Positions 29,800 through 32,155 of a stretch of 32,155 bases of DNA are shown here, in pieces (positions within the stretch are counted from its first letter, which is position 1; the number at the start of each line of letters is the position of its first letter). The position numbers and the translations under genes were made by a program. The notes under the pieces are model-generated. The model ran no database searches, was not told where the DNA came from, and saw only the letters and a program-made list of their open reading frames with translations. Origin of the DNA: Desulfacinum sp. (GTDB lineage: Bacteria > Desulfobacterota > Syntrophobacteria > Syntrophobacterales > DSM-9756). The DNA lies in NCBI GenBank assembly GCA_014359885.1, contig JACIYN010000041.1:1-32155 (forward strand), written 5' to 3'.

Positions 29800-31866
29800 T
29801 CACGCGGCAGCCGGAGCTTGCTTGCCTGTCCGAAGCCTTTGCAGAAAATAGATCATGGCAAAAAGGACGAGTCCAGCCAGATACATCCAGTAGCGCTGGT
29901 CCATGGGGATGCCCACCCAGCCGGCCACGGCGTCGGGCCGCATCATGATGAGCGTGACGGCCAGGAACAGGGGCACTTCGTAGAACCGGTTCCGGGTGAT
30001 GAACCAGCCCTGGGTGGCGGAAGCGAAGGCGAAATTGCCCACGCAGGCCATGGCGAAGATGAGAAGCCCCTGGGCCCAACTGTTGATCCCGTGGAGGATC
30101 AGGTCGTGGTTGAAGATGAACATGAACGGCAGGATGGCCGTTCGGATGTCGTACATGAACCCCTGGATGCCCGTGGGGATGGGTTCCGACCGGGCGATGG
30201 CGGCCGCGGCGTAGGCCGCCAGGCCCACCGGCGGGGTGTCGTCGGCCAGGATGCCGAAAAAGAAGCAGAAGAGATGCGCGGCCATGAGCGGCACTTCGAA
30301 GCCGTAGTAGCCGCCAACCGTGACGATGACCGGCGCCGTGAGGGACGCCATGACGATGTAGGTGGCCGTGGTGGGAAGCCCCATGCCGATGATGAGGCTG
30401 GCGACGGCCGTAATGATGAGCAGCAGATAAATGTTTCCGCCGGAAAGCTGATCCACGATCTGGTTGATGAGCCCTCCCAGGCCCATGGCCACCACGCCCA
30501 CGATGATCCCGGCGGCGGCCGTGGCCATGGCCACGCTCACCATGTTGCGGGCGCCTGCGGCCAGCGATGAGAAGATGTCCGTGATGCCCTGCCTGAAGGC
30601 CGGTCCCAGGGGTTTCTTTTCCAGGTAGGCCTTGACCGGGTGCTGGAAGAGCATGACCAGGGCCATGACCCAGATGGCGTTGAAGGCCGCCGCTTCCGGC
30701 GAATGCCGGAGCACCACCAGTTCGTAGAGGAGCATGAGGAGCGGAATGATGTAGTGAAGGCCGCTCATGAAGGTCCGGAAAAAGGGCGGCAGCTCTTCCC
30801 GGGGAAGACCGCGCAGGCCCAGCTTGGACGCCTCGATGTGGGTGATGTAGAGGAGCGCGGCGTAGGAGGCGAAGGCAGGAATGGCCGCTGCCTTCACCAC
30901 GTCGATGTAGGGCACGTTCACGTATTCGGCGATGATGAAGGCCGCCGCTCCCATGATAGGGGGAGCCAGCTGGCCGTCGGTGCTGGCCGCCACCTCGATG
31001 GCTGCCGCCTTCCGGGGCGGGTAACCCACGCGCTTCATGAGCGGGATGGTGAAGGTCCCGGTGGTCACGATGTTGGCGATGCTGGAGCCGGAAACGAGGC
31101 CGGTGAGCCCGCTTGCCAGAACGGCCGCCTTGGCCGGGCCGCCCTTGAAGCCACCCAGAAGACTCAAGGCGAGCTGGATGAAGAACCGGCCCGCCCCCGC
31201 CTTTTCCAGCATGGCGCCGAAAAGCACGAAAAGAAAGACGATGGTGGCCGAAACGTCCAGAGGGATGCCGTAGATGCCTTCGGTGGACATGGTCATCTGG
31301 CCGATGAAGCGGTTGAGGGAGACGCCCTTGAAGGCGATCACGTCGGGCATGTACGGCCCGAAGAAGGCGTAGAAGGTGAAGACCAGGGCGATGACCGAAA
31401 GAGCGGGACCGATGACGCGCCGGGACGCCTCCAAAAGGAGGATGAAGAGCGCAAAGCCGGCCACGATGTCCCGGGGGATGGGAGCGCCGTAGCGGCTGGT
31501 GATCCCCTGGTAGTCGATGAGGACGTAAAGGGCCGCAACGGCCGCCACAAGGCCCAGGATCCAGTCGATCAGCGGGATGCGGTCGGTGGCGCTCAGCATC
31601 CGGATTCCCAGCCGGGGTTTTCGAAACATGGGGATGCTCAAATAGACGATGAGCAGGCCGAAGGCCAGGTGGATGGCCCGAATGTACCAGGTGTCCAGGA
31701 TGAGCCAGCTGGCGATGGAGAGCTGGAAAAGGGACCAGCAGACACCGATCGCGGGAACGGCCCACTTGGAGGGTCCCTTCTTGGGCAACCGGCCGATGCC
31801 CGCTTCTTCCTGAGCCAGTTTCTTGGCGACGTCCAGTCCTTGGTCTTGGTCCACGGGATGGGTCAT
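29800..31866 (-). CDS. TRAP transporter permease, fused small and large subunits (TAXI type, 4TM/12TM)
   Basis: An inner-membrane, sodium- or proton-driven importer subunit of 688 residues. The N-terminal ~170 residues hold the small DctQ-like segments. The rest is the DctM-like domain: DVSATIVFLFVLFGAMLEKAG, VSGSSIANIVTTGTF, STDGQLAPPIMGAAAFI, IGMGLPTTATYIV and DDTPPVGLAAYAAA are characteristic of the TAXI subfamily. AAGGA lies six bases before ATG 31866. It is encoded immediately downstream of the TAXI binding protein gene, with an intervening hairpin that could lower its expression. The substrate is unknown; TAXI systems often take dicarboxylates, glutamate or similar acids. Confidence 0.94.
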   Translation of the reverse strand: MTHPVDQDQGLDVAKKLAQEEAGIGRLPKKGPSKWAVPAIGVCWSLFQLSIASWLILDTWYIRAIHLAFGLLIVYLSIPMFRKPRLGIRMLSATDRIPLIDWILGLVAAVAALYVLIDYQGITSRYGAPIPRDIVAGFALFILLLEASRRVIGPALSVIALVFTFYAFFGPYMPDVIAFKGVSLNRFIGQMTMSTEGIYGIPLDVSATIVFLFVLFGAMLEKAGAGRFFIQLALSLLGGFKGGPAKAAVLASGLTGLVSGSSIANIVTTGTFTIPLMKRVGYPPRKAAAIEVAASTDGQLAPPIMGAAAFIIAEYVNVPYIDVVKAAAIPAFASYAALLYITHIEASKLGLRGLPREELPPFFRTFMSGLHYIIPLLMLLYELVVLRHSPEAAAFNAIWVMALVMLFQHPVKAYLEKKPLGPAFRQGITDIFSSLAAGARNMVSVAMATAAAGIIVGVVAMGLGGLINQIVDQLSGGNIYLLLIITAVASLIIGMGLPTTATYIVMASLTAPVIVTVGGYYGFEVPLMAAHLFCFFFGILADDTPPVGLAAYAAAAIARSEPIPTGIQGFMYDIRTAILPFMFIFNHDLILHGINSWAQGLLIFAMACVGNFAFASATQGWFITRNRFYEVPLFLAVTLIMMRPDAVAGWVGIPMDQRYWMYLAGLVLFAMIYFLQRLRTGKQAPAAA

Positions 31867-31943
31867 GGGAGGTCCTTCACTCTCATGGTACTCGTTGATG
31901 ACAGTTGCGGATTCTTCTCGAACGGACGGGGCCCTGAAAGGAC

Positions 31944-31976
31944 AAAAAAAGAGGTGGCGGTGGGCCCCGCCACCTC
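31944..31976 (-). terminator. Rho-independent terminator / attenuator between TAXI binding protein and permease
   Basis: On the minus strand GAGGTGGCGG and CCGCCACCTC form a perfect 10-bp GC-rich stem with a short loop, followed by TTTTTTT. It lies between the binding protein stop (31991) and the permease start (31866) and would reduce read-through, giving more binding protein than permease. Confidence 0.88.
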
Positions 31977-31990
31977 CCGTCCCTGCTCCG

Positions 31991-32155
31991 CTATTTTATC
32001 AGGCCCGCCTCCTTGTAGTACTTCAGCGCCCCGGGATGGAACGGGGCGCTCAGGCCCTCCAGCATGTTCTCCCTGGTGAGCACCGAGTAGGCCGGATGCA
32101 GCTTCTTGAACTCTTCCAGATTGTCGAAAACTTCCTTCACGATGGCATAGACCAC
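31991..32155 (-). CDS. TAXI-family TRAP solute-binding protein, C-terminal end (partial)
   Basis: The last 54 residues are visible: [20 protein letters not shown], then [20 protein letters not shown] and [14 protein letters not shown]. The ending [14 protein letters not shown] is typical of TAXI periplasmic binding proteins. The gene continues beyond the right edge of the window. It is the first visible gene of the leftward TRAP operon and is followed by the terminator at 31944-31976. Confidence 0.9.
   Translation of the reverse strand: MVYAIVKEVFDNLEEFKKLHPAYSVLTRENMLEGLSAPFHPGALKYYKEAGLIK

Noticed and set aside
29753..31765. A 670-codon minus-strand frame overlapping the TRAP permease
   Set aside because: It is the same strand in another frame, rich in His, Arg and Gly with no membrane segments. 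The permease frame carries the family motifs.

Overview
The window looks like a chromosomal segment from a GC-rich Gram-negative bacterium, most likely a member of the Desulfobacterota (the former Deltaproteobacteria; Syntrophobacter-like lineages are one possibility). This is inferred from gene content: a MoeA-periplasmic-binding-domain fusion, DUF3783 and AF1514-like small proteins, a TAXI-type TRAP transporter, an iron-sulfur flavoprotein with its own ferredoxin, a PEP-CTERM protein, an AMIN/DUF1302-type outer-membrane barrel and a LolA-like protein. No rRNA, tRNA, CRISPR array or prophage was seen.

Layout. Positions 1-1600 hold a REP-associated Y1 transposase (RAYT) with two REP-like hairpins, a block of short repeats and the broken left end of an IS21 element. 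Positions 1600-7700 are visibly AT-richer than the rest. They carry a PEP-CTERM protein behind a near-consensus sigma-54 promoter, an unknown membrane protein, and a leftward pair encoding an RND/MMPL exporter and a vanillyl-alcohol-oxidase-family flavoprotein. Positions 7760-14180 hold an AMIN-DUF1302-like outer-membrane barrel and, 3.5 kb further on, a LolA-like protein. These two normally accompany MMPL exporters, but here they are separated by a ThiF fragment, three partly duplicated Rpn-type nuclease copies and a coiled-coil nuclease-like gene.

Positions 14700-20370 are ordinary rightward genes: M20 peptidase, DUF3783, exodeoxyribonuclease III, a TIM-barrel isomerase-like protein, a secreted trypsin-like protease and a small protein, plus one leftward AF1514-like gene. 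Positions 20680-21680 are a leftward group: a 41-residue single-TM protein, a ferredoxin and an iron-sulfur flavoprotein. Positions 21946-25760 run rightward: an EEP-fold phosphoesterase, a nitrilase-family amidohydrolase and the MoeA-PBP fusion. Positions 26038-32155 run leftward: TAXI binding protein (partial), fused TRAP permease, DUF1566 protein, universal stress protein, BKACE enzyme and MurJ.

The most unusual feature is intergenic. Five arrays of 7-bp repeats of the general form GTRARKN lie between 10.4 and 28.8 kb. In four of them the repeats point inward from both sides, and three of these contain a CCCCTTT/AAAGGGG-type palindrome. The GTAA/GTGA units place TAA or TGA in all three frames. 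Four genes (nitrilase, moeA-PBP, murJ and the universal stress protein) take their stop codons from repeat units. Several other palindromic repeat families (REP-like hairpins starting GTAG or GGAG) fill the other long gaps.
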